From Hydrogenovibrio sp. SC-1 (lineage in GTDB: Bacteria > Pseudomonadota > Gammaproteobacteria > Thiomicrospirales > Thiomicrospiraceae), in contig NZ_PKGB01000003.1 in the NCBI RefSeq assembly GCF_002848135.1, positions 124,001-188,000 of the forward strand: 64,000 nt of DNA, read 5' to 3'. Within the stretch, counting starts at the first letter, position 1, and every line of letters starts with the position of its first letter. The notes under the pieces are model-generated. The model saw only the letters and a program-made list of their open reading frames with translations. It searched no databases and was not told the origin of the DNA. This document shows positions 38,815-48,172 of this stretch, piece by piece. The translations under genes and the position numbers were made by a program.

Positions 38815-40101
38815 TTAGAGACTTTTTTGTAGGACTTTTGATTGTCTTTGATTGTTGTATAAAGCTTGTCGTTGGATGGGTAATTGTGCGGGGCTGCATT
38901 CAATAAAACCATGTTCGATAAACCAGTGATGGGTGTGGGTTGTTAACAAAAACAGGGTGTCGATACCGGAGGACTGGGCTTTTGACTGAATGGCATTCAG
39001 TAGCTCTTCGCCAAGTGATTGGCCACGGTAATGTTGATCTACCGCCAGGCAGGCGAGTTCAGCGTGACTGTTGTCGATTGGGAAGAGGGCTGCACAGCCG
39101 ATAATATGTTGGTCGATTTCTAACACCATATAGTGTTGAATTTCCAGCTCAAGTGAGGCTTGGGTGCGTGGTGTCAGGATGCCTTGTTCTTGAAGGGGCT
39201 GTATCAAATTTAAAATGCCAGCTACATCTTCTAGTTGGGCTTCTCTCAGCTGGTGATAACGATCCGTATAAATGAGTGTGCCAAATCCATCTCGACTAAA
39301 AAGTTCTAAAAGGAGTGCACCAGGGCTGTTTTGAGGCATCAAGTGTATTCGGTTAATAGTTTGACCGCTGTTGAGCGTATTTTCGAGTAACCTGAGGGCT
39401 TGTACTGGCAAGGTGGATTGGTTCGTGATGGCTTTTGTTTGTTGCAAAGACAATGACTTAGGGAGTGTCAATAAGGTTTCTTCAGGGGTAAAGATCATTA
39501 ACTTTTCAGCTGAAAGTGCCGACGCAATCGCAAAAGCCTGGTCTAATGTATTTAGGTTGAATACTTCACCAGTTAATGAATATGCCAGAGGGGTGATCAG
39601 CGCAATTTGACCGCCAGCAAGTGTGCTCTCGATTGCTGAGTTGATTTTACGTAAAGTGCCGGTGTGCTGGAAATCAATGCCATCAATGATTCCTTTGGGC
39701 TGGGCAATAACCCAATTACCGGAGACAACGGTGACGTGGGTTTTTTGCTCCGCACTGGCTAGGCAAAACGCCGCCTCAACCTGTGCGCGGACACGGCCTA
39801 TGATTTCTTGAAAATAAGCTAGATGCTCGTTTTCTGTAACTCGGGTGCTGTGGTGGGTTTTCCATTCCAATCCATGGCGCTTGAGTGTGGCATCAATTTG
39901 TGGGGTGGCCCCTAACGTCAAAACCACTTTAATGCCAAGATTATGCAATAAAACCAGATCCTTGCACAGCTGTTGCAATGCCTTTTGATTGGAAATGAAC
40001 TCACCCGGTAAATAGATGACCAAGGTTTTATTGCGGTGCTGGGCAATATAAGGCGAAGCCTGACGCAAGTTATTGGTAAAATCTAATTCAGATTGATGCA
40101 T
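38815..40101 (-). CDS. argA: N-acetylglutamate synthase
   Basis: A 428-residue protein with an amino-acid-kinase-like domain (about 1-280; KVVLTLGATPQID, GIIDGIDFQHTG) and a C-terminal GNAT acetyltransferase domain (AELACLAVDQHYRGQSLGEEL with the acetyl-CoA loop, LTTHTHHWFIEHGF). It acetylates glutamate to start arginine synthesis. With ArgJ in the same genome it would mainly replenish the acetyl cycle. Start ATG 40101, followed by rnt. Confidence 0.93.
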   Translation of the reverse strand: MHQSELDFTNNLRQASPYIAQHRNKTLVIYLPGEFISNQKALQQLCKDLVLLHNLGIKVVLTLGATPQIDATLKRHGLEWKTHHSTRVTENEHLAYFQEIIGRVRAQVEAAFCLASAEQKTHVTVVSGNWVIAQPKGIIDGIDFQHTGTLRKINSAIESTLAGGQIALITPLAYSLTGEVFNLNTLDQAFAIASALSAEKLMIFTPEETLLTLPKSLSLQQTKAITNQSTLPVQALRLLENTLNSGQTINRIHLMPQNSPGALLLELFSRDGFGTLIYTDRYHQLREAQLEDVAGILNLIQPLQEQGILTPRTQASLELEIQHYMVLEIDQHIIGCAALFPIDNSHAELACLAVDQHYRGQSLGEELLNAIQSKAQSSGIDTLFLLTTHTHHWFIEHGFIECSPAQLPIQRQALYNNQRQSKVLQKSL

Positions 40102-40285
40102 AGATATGAGAAAATGTTTTAAATTAATAGCAGCAGTATAACAGCCTCTGTTTTAAATCTAAATATATCGTTTAACCTTTGATGAATTTATCGTATTGCA
40201 ATTTTATTTGCTTTAATGGGGTTTATGGTCAAAGCCGAGCTGTTAGATTAAGTGCTGCTTTCAGTCGAGTTACTAAGGAGAAATC

Positions 40286-42154
40286 ATGCCAGCATATCGT
40301 TCTAAAACCAGTACACATGGCCGAAATATGGCCGGCGCACGCGCATTATGGCGGGCGACTGGAATGCAAACCGAAGACTTTGGAAAGCCGATTATCGCCA
40401 TTGCGAATTCATTTACCCAGTTTGTGCCAGGTCATGTTCATTTGAAAGATATGGGGCAACTGGTGGCTAGAGTGGTTGAACAGGCTGGCGGTGTTGCAAA
40501 AGAATTCAATACAATTGCAGTCGATGATGGGATTGCAATGGGACATGATGGCATGTTGTACTCATTACCGTCTCGCGATCTAATTGCGGATTCAGTTGAA
40601 TATATGGTGAATGCACATTGTGCAGATGCTTTAATCTGTATTTCAAACTGTGACAAGATCACCCCAGGAATGATGATGGCCGCTATGCGTCTCAATATTC
40701 CTACCATTTTTGTATCCGGTGGGCCGATGGAGTCAGGTAAGACTGTATTGGGTGGGGTTGATATCAAGTTGGACTTAGTTGATGCTATGGTGATGGCCGC
40801 AGATGATAGTTGCTCTGATGCCGATGTGGATGCGGTTGAAGTGTCCGCCTGTCCCACTTGTGGTTCTTGCTCCGGTATGTTCACTGCCAATTCAATGAAT
40901 TGTTTGGCTGAAGCCTTGGGGATCGCCTTGCCGGGTAATGGCTCAACCCTTGCGACGCATGTCGATCGACGTCATTTATTTGAAGAAGCCGGGCGTCGTA
41001 TTGTCGAGCTTGCCAAACGGTATTATGAACAAGATGATGCCACTGTATTACCACGTTCGATTGCAACTTTCGAGGCCTTTGAAAATGCCATGTCCTTGGA
41101 TGTTGCGATGGGTGGTTCAACCAATACGGTATTACATTTATTAGCCATTGCCAAAGAAGCCGAAGTGCCATTTACCATGGCGGATATGGATCATATTTCG
41201 CGACGAGTGCCTTGTTTGGTTAAAGTTGCACCGAATTCCAAGCAGTATCATATGGAAGATGTGCATCGTGCAGGCGGTATTATGCGTATTCTAGGTGAGT
41301 TAGAGCGTGGTGGATTATTGAATACGGAAGTGCATACCGTTCATGCATCCACTATGGCCGCAGCAATCGATCTTTGGGATATCAGTCGAACTGATGAAGA
41401 AGCGGTCGAAACTTTCTTTAAGGCTGCGCCGGGAAATGTCCGAACCACAGAAGCCTTTAGTCAGGATAAGCGTTGGAAAACGCTAGATGAAGATGATGAA
41501 AATGGCTGTATTCGCAGTATTGAACATGCTTATACCAAAGAGGGCGGCTTAGCCGTGTTGTACGGTAATATTGCGTTGGATGGTTGTATCGTTAAAACGG
41601 CCGGGGTTGATGAATCCATTTTTAAATTTTCTGGCCCTGCGAGAATTTATGAAAGTCAGGATGCCGCAGTAGAAGCAATTTTAAGTGATGACGTTAAATC
41701 TGGTGATGTGGTGTTGATCCGATATGAAGGCCCTAAAGGTGGACCCGGTATGCAAGAAATGCTTTACCCGACCAGTTACTTGAAGTCTAAAGGGCTTGGA
41801 AAAGAGTGTGCCTTATTAACTGACGGACGTTTTTCGGGTGGAACCTCAGGGTTGTCCATCGGACATTGTTCTCCCGAAGCGGCAGAAGGCGGGAATATCG
41901 CGCTGGTTGAGGGGGGCGATGTGATTGAAATAGACATTCCGAATCGTTCAATTCAGGTTAAACTGTCGGATGAGCAGTTGGCTGAAAGACGTCAGGCAAT
42001 GGTGGCAAAAGGTCAATCAGCATGGAAGCCTGCCCAACCTCGAGCCAGAAAGGTCAGCGCAGCGCTCAGAGCCTACGCAGCCATGACAACCAGTGCTGCA
42101 TTTGGTGCTGTTCGCAATGTCGAACAGGTAGAGCACTTAACCCCCTCTAAATAA
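40286..42154 (+). CDS. ilvD: Dihydroxyacid dehydratase
   Basis: A 622-residue Fe-S dehydratase of isoleucine and valine synthesis. Cluster and substrate motifs [30 protein letters not shown] (20 residues) and [12 protein letters not shown] are present, and the N-terminal [18 protein letters not shown] is typical. AAGGAG lies eight bases before the ATG. It stands in its own transcription unit, with a 184-base divergent region toward argA in which I see no attenuator-like peptide. Confidence 0.96.
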   Translation: MPAYRSKTSTHGRNMAGARALWRATGMQTEDFGKPIIAIANSFTQFVPGHVHLKDMGQLVARVVEQAGGVAKEFNTIAVDDGIAMGHDGMLYSLPSRDLIADSVEYMVNAHCADALICISNCDKITPGMMMAAMRLNIPTIFVSGGPMESGKTVLGGVDIKLDLVDAMVMAADDSCSDADVDAVEVSACPTCGSCSGMFTANSMNCLAEALGIALPGNGSTLATHVDRRHLFEEAGRRIVELAKRYYEQDDATVLPRSIATFEAFENAMSLDVAMGGSTNTVLHLLAIAKEAEVPFTMADMDHISRRVPCLVKVAPNSKQYHMEDVHRAGGIMRILGELERGGLLNTEVHTVHASTMAAAIDLWDISRTDEEAVETFFKAAPGNVRTTEAFSQDKRWKTLDEDDENGCIRSIEHAYTKEGGLAVLYGNIALDGCIVKTAGVDESIFKFSGPARIYESQDAAVEAILSDDVKSGDVVLIRYEGPKGGPGMQEMLYPTSYLKSKGLGKECALLTDGRFSGGTSGLSIGHCSPEAAEGGNIALVEGGDVIEIDIPNRSIQVKLSDEQLAERRQAMVAKGQSAWKPAQPRARKVSAALRAYAAMTTSAAFGAVRNVEQVEHLTPSK

Positions 42155-42170
42155 AAGGAAGATTAGCGAT

Positions 42171-42569
42171 ATGTTTGCAGATCAACTCACTTCTGAGCAA
42201 AGGCAAGTTGTTTTCGATTTAGCCGTCCTGCTTGCCCACGCCGACCATGATGTGTCTGAAGAAGAGCAGCAATATCTTCGAAATTTTAGTGATGCATTTG
42301 GTATTGACTATGATTTGGATAAATCGGATATCAATATCAACAATGCATTGATGGCCTTTACGACCCGTAAGGACAAGATTATTTTGTTGCAAGAACTGGT
42401 CAAACTTTCCTATAAAGATGGGCATTTTGGCCATGAGGAGCAAGAGAATGTGTTTATGATTGCTCAAAAAATTGGCTTAAATGATCCTGAGCTACTAATG
42501 CGCATTGAAACTTGGGTGAGAGAAGGGGTGAACTGGATTTATGAGGGGGAGGAAATGCTTGAATCCTAA
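42171..42569 (+). CDS. TerB-like helical protein
   Basis: A 132-residue acidic all-helical protein, 16 bases after ilvD. AVLLAHADHDVSEEEQQYL and KLSYKDGHFGHEEQENVF have the paired acidic, HAD..V..EE style pattern of the TerB-like (tellurite-resistance B / DjlA N-terminal) fold, which binds metal. No other ter genes occur here, so a tellurite role is not implied. Likely co-transcribed with ilvD. Confidence 0.65.
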   Translation: MFADQLTSEQRQVVFDLAVLLAHADHDVSEEEQQYLRNFSDAFGIDYDLDKSDININNALMAFTTRKDKIILLQELVKLSYKDGHFGHEEQENVFMIAQKIGLNDPELLMRIETWVREGVNWIYEGEEMLES

Positions 42570-42595
42570 TCCTAGGTATTGAGCCCCCAAAATAA

Positions 42596-42605
42596 CCAGG
42601 CCTGG
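42596..42605. repeat. Iterated palindrome copy, intergenic (TerB-like gene side)
   Basis: Exact CCAGGCCTGG 26 bases after the TerB-like gene stop, with AAAAT / ATTTT outer arms. A second, unrelated terminator follows at 42645. Confidence 0.9.
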
Positions 42606-42644
42606 GCATTTTCTAAGATTGGATCTGTCTTTAAAGGACCTATA

Positions 42645-42672
42645 AAAAAAACCTGCAATTGCAGGTTTTTTT
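42645..42672. terminator. Bidirectional terminator between TerB-like gene and soxA
   Basis: A-run, ACCTGC-AATT-GCAGGT, T-run: a 28-bp perfect palindrome with T-tracts on both strands, between the convergent TerB-like gene and soxA. It serves the sox operon on the minus strand. An exact CCAGGCCTGG copy lies 40 bases away at 42596. Confidence 0.88.
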
Positions 42673-42693
42673 ATAGGTTAATGGGTATTCGAA

Positions 42694-43524
42694 TTATTCG
42701 CGATAACCTGGACCATTAATTTCAATGCCATTAGACATATAGGCCTGGAAGAACTCTAAGTTTTTATAGGTTTCACCTTGTACTTTCGCTGGGACAACAC
42801 GCATATTCTTGTCACAGCCTTCATAGCGACGGTGTAAGGTTCCAAGTGCTTTCCATTTTGCACGATACATTGGAACGTGGCTTGTGTGACCTAAAGCAGG
42901 GCCTAAGATGTTTCCACGCGCACGTCTACCGGCATTGTAAACATGACATTCAGCACAAGATAAACCAAATTGTCCTCTTGGCTTAACAAAGTATTCCTGT
43001 CCTGCTAGAAATGCCTTTTTAGCAGCTTCTGATTCGATCTTAACATTAATCTTTTGTCCACGTGCCTGATAGGCTAGGTAGCCTGAAAGATTAGCTATAT
43101 CGCCTTTTTTCCATTTAAAAGGTTTAAGTTTTGCATCCGTACGACACTGGTTGATTTGCCCTTCAAGGGTTTCAACTTGTTGGGTTTTTTCGTTAAATCT
43201 TGGGTACATCACACGTACTTTGGTTACGTCTTCACCAAAGCAGTTTTCATAAACAGCTTTATCCTTTTCCCACAAGGCTTCCCCTGCGTCGATAAAGTCT
43301 AAATAAGGAGGAAATTCTTCTGCAGCTTGCCATTGAAGCATTTTGTCTGCATCGTAGTTATAAGTACCATTTCCATAATCATTGAATTCGATAGAAGGAC
43401 TCTTTGCTTTGAAGTAATCAACAAATTGTTGACGGCTTTTTTCTGGGTCCATGTCTGCAGCCATAACCATATTGGCTGTCGCTGTTGCACCTACTGTTAA
43501 GGCGACTAGCAATGTTTTTTTCAT
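42694..43524 (-). CDS. soxA: Sulfur-oxidation c-type cytochrome SoxA
   Basis: A 276-residue periplasmic protein with a Sec signal (cleavage near VMAAD). SoxAX attaches reduced sulfur, such as thiosulfate, to the SoxY swinging-arm cysteine. One heme site is visible, CAECH near residue 208; the Cys in HRRYEGCDKNMR near the C-terminus is the active-site or heme-ligand Cys. The N-terminal domain has YENC and INQC but no CxxCH, so its second heme is absent and a disulfide may replace it, as in monoheme SoxA types. It is the last gene of soxXYZA. Confidence 0.94.
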   Translation of the reverse strand: MKKTLLVALTVGATATANMVMAADMDPEKSRQQFVDYFKAKSPSIEFNDYGNGTYNYDADKMLQWQAAEEFPPYLDFIDAGEALWEKDKAVYENCFGEDVTKVRVMYPRFNEKTQQVETLEGQINQCRTDAKLKPFKWKKGDIANLSGYLAYQARGQKINVKIESEAAKKAFLAGQEYFVKPRGQFGLSCAECHVYNAGRRARGNILGPALGHTSHVPMYRAKWKALGTLHRRYEGCDKNMRVVPAKVQGETYKNLEFFQAYMSNGIEINGPGYRE

Positions 43525-43579
43525 CCTATTCCTCCATAAAGAAAAGCATATTATAAATATTATTATTTTTAGATTTCTG

Positions 43580-43609
43580 AATTGTCCTTCCGTACAGGCA
43601 AGGACAATT
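43580..43609. promoter_or_regulatory. Stem-loop between soxZ and soxA
   Basis: AATTGTCCTT (43580-43589) and AAGGACAATT (43600-43609) are exact complements around a 10-base loop. In the minus-strand transcript this stem lies 28 bases after soxZ and before soxA, in a 113-base AT-rich gap. No U-run follows, so I favour an mRNA-stability or processing element that could set SoxYZ versus SoxA levels. Confidence 0.6.
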
Positions 43610-43637
43610 GGATGTCATAACTTAGCCAATAACAAAT

Positions 43638-43949
43638 TTATCTAAGCTTGATTGACTTGGAGCCAGTCGCACCGGTGTTGTCTGTTAGGTTTAGGGTAAC
43701 TTCATCACCTTTAGCGGCTTTAACCATAATGCCCATATATGGGTTCGCAGAAACAGCGCCAGACCATTGTGCATCAACCGCTTTTGTTCCATTGATTGAA
43801 ACTTCAACAACGTCAATGAACTCAGCCGGATAAGGCTTGCCCGTTTTCTTGTTCATACGAGCACCTGATTCCATTTTGTGCTTGATTAAGGCTTTTACTT
43901 CAGCTACGTCACCTTTAACTTTTCCACGCATTCTGATTTTTATAGACAT
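43638..43949 (-). CDS. soxZ: Thiosulfate-carrier subunit SoxZ
   Basis: A 103-residue immunoglobulin-like protein, with no signal peptide of its own, that pairs with SoxY and is exported with it via the Tat signal of SoxY. It opens IKIRMRGKVKGDVAEVKALIKHKMESG in parts and ends NTGATGSKSIKLR, in line with the family. It lies between soxY and soxA on the minus strand. Confidence 0.93.
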   Translation of the reverse strand: MSIKIRMRGKVKGDVAEVKALIKHKMESGARMNKKTGKPYPAEFIDVVEVSINGTKAVDAQWSGAVSANPYMGIMVKAAKGDEVTLNLTDNTGATGSKSIKLR

Positions 43950-44008
43950 AATTCTTCCTTTAAATTTTTGCAGTTAGTTGTTCGAGTTAAATCATTGTGG
44001 GTCAGTGA

Positions 44009-44476
44009 TTAACCGCCACAACCACCAATGGTGACTTTAACTTCTTGCTCTGCTTTGTATAATTTTCCACCAGCTTTAACAATCGCCATAACATTTTGTG
44101 TTTCACCCATTTTGATACGAGTTGAAACATACCCTAGAGCTGGGCCAGAGAAGCTATATTCACAAACTAAAGGGAAAGGGTTTTTTGAAGCTAGGATGGC
44201 AATAGATTCAACACCGGCCATTTTAGTCGCATCAACTTTAATAGGGGTTACTGCGCCGTTCTCAGCGATAGCTGGAGCACCTAAATCAATATCAGATGAA
44301 GCAGTTGCATTATCCATACCGTAAGCGGCTTTTAGCGCTCCTGAAGCATCTTTAGTGTTAAACGCTGTTTTATTCCATTCTGCTAAAACAGTTGAAGGGG
44401 TAAGTAGGCCTGCATTAACGGCTACAGCTGCAGCACCAGTTGCTAGGGTACCTTTAAGGAAAGATCTACGTTTCAT
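44009..44476 (-). CDS. soxY: Thiosulfate-carrier protein SoxY
   Basis: A 155-residue periplasmic carrier. It has a Tat signal (MKRRSFLKGTLATGAAA) and ends VTIGGCGG, the flexible arm whose Cys carries sulfur intermediates between Sox enzymes. All key residues are present. soxX precedes it by 33 bases. Confidence 0.96.
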   Translation of the reverse strand: MKRRSFLKGTLATGAAAVAVNAGLLTPSTVLAEWNKTAFNTKDASGALKAAYGMDNATASSDIDLGAPAIAENGAVTPIKVDATKMAGVESIAILASKNPFPLVCEYSFSGPALGYVSTRIKMGETQNVMAIVKAGGKLYKAEQEVKVTIGGCGG

Positions 44477-44509
44477 AAGGTTTTAAACTCCCAATTGAGG
44501 TTAATAAAT

Positions 44510-44884
44510 TTAAAGTTCGTATAAGAAATCAACAATCTTATTGATTTCAGCGTCAGTCAATACCCCACTGTGTCCGAATTGAGGCATCATACTGTATGGA
44601 ACGGTTTTTTCAGGTTTTCCCCAAATCTTGTCAAACAAGTCACTCTTTTCTGGGAAACGAAGTTTCATAGCGATGAGTGCTGGTCCAATGTTTCCTGGTA
44701 TGGTTCCGCCAGGAATGGCATGACAAGCTAAACAGTTTCCTTTCGAGCGGGAAAAAGCAAGTTCTTTACCCTGTTCGATATTACTAGCGTTTTTTTCCGC
44801 AGCAGTGGCAACTGTTGGTGCTGAAACCATGGCGGTTGTCATTGCTAAAACCGTTAGTAAATGCTTCATTGGTTTTTTTAACAT
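44510..44884 (-). CDS. soxX: Sulfur-oxidation c-type cytochrome SoxX
   Basis: A 124-residue small monoheme cytochrome that forms SoxAX. It has a signal peptide (LLTVLAMTTAMVSAP...ATAA), the heme site CLACH in GNCLACHAIPGG, and a Met axial-ligand candidate in YSMMPQFG. I choose ATG 44884 since AGGAGG (44891-44896) lies seven bases upstream; the longer frame to 44932 crosses a stem-loop. First gene of soxXYZA. soxB and soxCD are not in the window. Confidence 0.93.
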   Translation of the reverse strand: MLKKPMKHLLTVLAMTTAMVSAPTVATAAEKNASNIEQGKELAFSRSKGNCLACHAIPGGTIPGNIGPALIAMKLRFPEKSDLFDKIWGKPEKTVPYSMMPQFGHSGVLTDAEINKIVDFLYEL

Positions 44885-44896
44885 TCTTATCCTCCT

Positions 44897-44920
44897 AAAA
44901 AAAAGCAAGCATTGCTTTTT
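44897..44920 (-). promoter_or_regulatory. Terminator-like hairpin before soxX (candidate attenuator)
   Basis: In the minus-strand transcript, AAAAAGCAA (44920-44912), loop UGC, UUGCUUUUU (44908-44900) and three more U run directly into the AGGAGG ribosome site of soxX. The 9-bp stem with U8 tail resembles an intrinsic terminator placed in the leader. Its stem is AT-rich, so its strength is uncertain. Confidence 0.45.
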
Positions 44921-45322
44921 AATACTATGCATCCCTTATGCTAGGGTTGTAATTTTTAAGGCTTAAAAAGCTCTTAGAAACATAGGTTACTCATATAAAA
45001 ATCTTTCGCAAGTGTTTTGTGGGGTTCTCTACATAGCAATATTTAATAGTGACCCTATTTTTATTTATAATGAAATGGTAATATTTGTCTTACCTGTTAT
45101 TAAATCGTTGAAAACAAAGTCTATTTGGTTTATTTGTTAAGGTGGGTCCTGTTGTTCATAAACCGAATTTGTTCTATGAGTGGTTTCTGATCAGGCTTAT
45201 TAGCGCGGTGATTAATTGTTTTAATGACGGATGAACAAGCTTATTTGCCTATGAAGATTGCAGTCTGAGTAAAAGTGGTTAAAATATTGATTTTACTCTT
45301 CAATAGGTATTACCTGCCTTCT
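44921..45322. other. AT-rich divergent region between soxX and pcnB
   Basis: About 400 bases with no gene I can support on either strand. It must hold the sox promoter (minus) and, unless pcnB begins at GTG 45275, the pcnB promoter (plus). The part 45040-45110 is especially AT-rich. I see no clear sigma-54 or sigma-70 pair to commit to. Confidence 0.6.
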
Positions 45323-46783
45323 ATGCAACAATTATTTAATAAAGTTAAGTCTTTTTTCTCGCTCTCAACTGATAAAAACACTTCAAATGAAGAAGCAACG
45401 CCAGACTGTTTGGTGGTTCCTCGAAATCAACACCCTATTTCAAGACAGCAGATTGATAAACCTGCGTTAGATGTACTTTATGAATTGAACCGTGCTGGCT
45501 ATGAGGCTTATTTGGTCGGTGGTGGTGTGCGTGATATCTTACTTGGATTGGAACCCAAAGATTTTGATGTTGCCACGAATGCTGAACCTGAGCAAATCAA
45601 AGCGGTGTTTAATCGACGGTGTCGCTTGATTGGTCGCCGTTTTCGATTGGCGCATGTCTTTTTTGGTCGGACGGTAATTGAAGTTGCAACCTTTCGAGGT
45701 AGCGGCCTCGCCCAAAGTGCCCAGTCAAACAATCGAAAACAATTGAACCACACACGAGCGGTTGATAAGGCCGGAAAATTGGTGCGAGATAATATTTATG
45801 GCACTATGGAAGAGGATGCTTGGCGTCGTGATTTTACCGTTAATAGCCTCTATTACAATGTAAAAGACTTTTCAGTGATTGATTATACCGGCGGGATGGT
45901 TGACCTAGAAAAAGGTCAACTTCGATTAATCGGTGACCCTGAGATGCGGTATCGCGAAGATCCTGTGCGTATGATTCGGGCGGTACGATTTTCGGCAAAG
46001 CTTGGTTTTGACATCGAACCCACTACCAAAGCCCCTATTTATGAATTGGGTCACTTATTAAAAGATGTCTCCCATGCCAGAATGTTTGATGAGGTTTTGA
46101 AGCTGTTCCATAGTGGGGTGGGCGTAGAGGTTTTTGAGAAGCTACGTCATTTTGGGCTTTTTACCTTCCTTTTCCCGCAAACACACCATGTTTTATCACA
46201 AGAATCGGAAGGGTTTCCGAGAATGATGGTGATAGAAGCCTTAAAGAGTACTGACCACCGTATTCAAAATGCATTGGGGGTGAATCCTGCTTTTTTATTT
46301 GCCGCAATGCTTTGGGAACCGATGTTGCAAAAGATGGAACAACATTTAGCTGAAGGTTTTTTGCGCCAAGACGCGTTGTTTGCCGCTGCTAGTGAAGTGA
46401 TTGATCATCAAATCACCTCAACATCGATTCCCAAACGATTTACGGCTCAGATCAAAGATATTTGGAGTTTGCAGTTCCGACTATTAAATCGGCATGGAAA
46501 TCGTCCACCTAGGTTGCGTGAACACCCTCGATTTAGAGCTGCGTATGATTTTATGGGCATTCGGTTGGCAGCAGGGGAGGAGTCCCTTCGTGAAGTATTT
46601 GATTGGTGGACAACCTATCAAACATTGAATCCAGTTGATCAGGTCGCTTTTGCGAATGATGTGAAAAAGCCCACGGCAAAGCGCAAGCGAACTCGGCAGA
46701 ACCGAAATCCTTACCGGAAACGCCATCGAGCTAAAGCGCCTGAAAATAAAACAGAGCAAAGTGTTGCATCGAACGAGGATTAA
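45323..46783 (+). CDS. pcnB: Poly(A) polymerase I
   Basis: A 486-residue class II nucleotidyltransferase that adds 3' poly(A) tails to RNA and promotes decay. It has YLVGGGVRDILLGLEPKDFD (20 residues) with the catalytic Asp residues, RRCRLIGRRFRLAHV, REDPVRMIRAVRF, and a very basic C-terminus (KRKRTRQNRNPYRKRHRAK) typical of PcnB as opposed to CCA-adding enzymes. ATG 45323 is preferred; an in-frame GTG at 45275 is possible. folK starts one base after its stop, as in E. coli. Confidence 0.93.
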   Translation: MQQLFNKVKSFFSLSTDKNTSNEEATPDCLVVPRNQHPISRQQIDKPALDVLYELNRAGYEAYLVGGGVRDILLGLEPKDFDVATNAEPEQIKAVFNRRCRLIGRRFRLAHVFFGRTVIEVATFRGSGLAQSAQSNNRKQLNHTRAVDKAGKLVRDNIYGTMEEDAWRRDFTVNSLYYNVKDFSVIDYTGGMVDLEKGQLRLIGDPEMRYREDPVRMIRAVRFSAKLGFDIEPTTKAPIYELGHLLKDVSHARMFDEVLKLFHSGVGVEVFEKLRHFGLFTFLFPQTHHVLSQESEGFPRMMVIEALKSTDHRIQNALGVNPAFLFAAMLWEPMLQKMEQHLAEGFLRQDALFAAASEVIDHQITSTSIPKRFTAQIKDIWSLQFRLLNRHGNRPPRLREHPRFRAAYDFMGIRLAAGEESLREVFDWWTTYQTLNPVDQVAFANDVKKPTAKRKRTRQNRNPYRKRHRAKAPENKTEQSVASNED

Positions 46784-46784
46784 T

Positions 46785-47279
46785 ATGGTGCAGAATGGCT
46801 GGGAAATTGTGTATTTGGGCTTGGGGAGTAATTTAAACCATCCTAAGAAACAGTTGGAAAAGGCTATTGAATTGCTTAGAGCGCTAGACGATTGTCAGTG
46901 GTTGAAAACCTCCCATTTTGTTGAGTCTCAACCTCAAGGACCCCAAGATCAACCTAACTTTGTCAATGCGGTTGTTTGTTTAAAAACCCGTTTAACTGCA
47001 AATAGCTTATTGTTAGCGTGTCAAACTATTGAGCAGACTTTAGGTAAGATAAAGCAGCGAGAGTGGGGTGAACGTATTATTGATATTGATCTATTACTCT
47101 ATGGGAATGAGGTGATAGAAGAGCCTCATTTACGGGTGCCTCATCCTCAAATGTTGACACGAGACTTTGTTATTCTGCCTCTTTTAGAGATAGAACCCTC
47201 ATTAAAACTTCCGAATGGGAAGCCGTTGTCATACTACGCTTCACAACTGCCCGAAACCTTTATCATTCATGGTGAATAA
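46785..47279 (+). CDS. folK: Hydroxymethyldihydropterin pyrophosphokinase
   Basis: A 164-residue kinase of folate synthesis that transfers pyrophosphate from ATP to 6-hydroxymethyl-dihydropterin. It has YLGLGSNL, QPNFVNAVV and the HPPK signature WGERIIDIDLLLYG. The ATG at 46785 lies directly after the pcnB stop and gives the family start; the frame extends further into pcnB. It provides folate for ThyA/FolA elsewhere in the window. Confidence 0.95.
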   Translation: MVQNGWEIVYLGLGSNLNHPKKQLEKAIELLRALDDCQWLKTSHFVESQPQGPQDQPNFVNAVVCLKTRLTANSLLLACQTIEQTLGKIKQREWGERIIDIDLLLYGNEVIEEPHLRVPHPQMLTRDFVILPLLEIEPSLKLPNGKPLSYYASQLPETFIIHGE

Positions 47280-47383
47280 TCAAATTTTGAACTGTTAACC
47301 ATTCCAAAATAAAATAGCATAGACCAAGTTGGTAAGGTATTACCTTTCTGGGGTTTAAAAGTTGGTTAAACTGGAGTAATTGC

Positions 47384-48172
47384 ATGATTTCCCTAAGTAA
47401 ATTAAAAAAGATGAAGCAGCAACATGAGAAAATAGCCTGCTTGACGGCCTATGATGCGAGTCAGGCTTACTGGGCTGCTGAAGCTGGCGTTGAGGTGATA
47501 TTAGTTGGGGATTCTTTGGGAATGGTCGTTCAAGGGCACGAGACAACCTTGCCTGTGACTTTAGATGATATGGTTTACCATACTCGAATGGTTCAGCGGC
47601 AAAACACCCAGGCCTGGTGTATTGCTGATTTTCCTTTTATGGCGGATCAAGATATGACAACCACGCTAACTTCGGCGGGACGACTCATGAAGGAGGGCTT
47701 GGCGAATATGGTTAAGCTGGAAGGCGGGCAACGTGTTTTGGATAAGGTTGCAGCTCTTTCCGCTTTAGGTATTCCAGTTTGCGGGCACTTAGGGTTGCTA
47801 CCGCAGTCAGTTCAAAAAAAGGGCTACGCGGTTGTAGGTAAAGATTCAACGTCTGCATTGATGCTACAAGAAGAGGCGATCGCATTGGAAGAGGCAGGCG
47901 CAGAAATGTTGGTGCTAGAATGTGTGCCATCTGAGCTTGCACATCGAATCAGTCAATCTTTAACGATTCCCGTCATCGGTATTGGTGCGGGCAGCGCAAC
48001 GGATGGTCAAGTATTGGTTTTTCATGACCTCGTTGGATTGACGATGGGTCGATTACCATCCTTTGCTAAAAACTTTTTGCAAGAAACAGACAGTATTCAG
48101 CAAGCGATTTCATGCTATGTGAGTGATGTGAAGCAAGGTGTTTTTCCAATTGATCAACCGGGCGTTGTTTAA
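47384..48172 (+). CDS. panB: Ketopantoate hydroxymethyltransferase
   Basis: A 262-residue enzyme that makes ketopantoate from ketoisovalerate and methylene-tetrahydrofolate. It has [19 protein letters not shown] (19 residues), [25 protein letters not shown] and [19 protein letters not shown] lies eight bases upstream of the ATG. Its stop is directly followed by the panC ATG. Ketoisovalerate comes from the IlvD pathway. A CCAGGCCTGG copy at 47608 encodes QAW. Confidence 0.96.
   Translation: MISLSKLKKMKQQHEKIACLTAYDASQAYWAAEAGVEVILVGDSLGMVVQGHETTLPVTLDDMVYHTRMVQRQNTQAWCIADFPFMADQDMTTTLTSAGRLMKEGLANMVKLEGGQRVLDKVAALSALGIPVCGHLGLLPQSVQKKGYAVVGKDSTSALMLQEEAIALEEAGAEMLVLECVPSELAHRISQSLTIPVIGIGAGSATDGQVLVFHDLVGLTMGRLPSFAKNFLQETDSIQQAISCYVSDVKQGVFPIDQPGVV
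47608..47617. repeat. Iterated palindrome copy in panB
   Basis: Exact CCAGGCCTGG, read as TQAW. Confidence 0.9.

Noticed and set aside
40179-40445. 88-residue plus-strand frame before ilvD as a leader or regulatory peptide
   Set aside because: It runs out of frame into ilvD, has no runs of Ile/Val/Leu codons, and no terminator/antiterminator pair follows.
40438-40890. 150-residue minus-strand frame inside ilvD
   Set aside because: Antisense to the conserved Fe-S dehydratase region; Ser/Thr/Pro-rich composition typical of shadow frames.
9355-42605. Explaining all CCAGGCCTGG copies as intrinsic terminators
   Set aside because: Eight of 12 exact copies are inside genes and one lies between divergent genes; termination can explain only a few.
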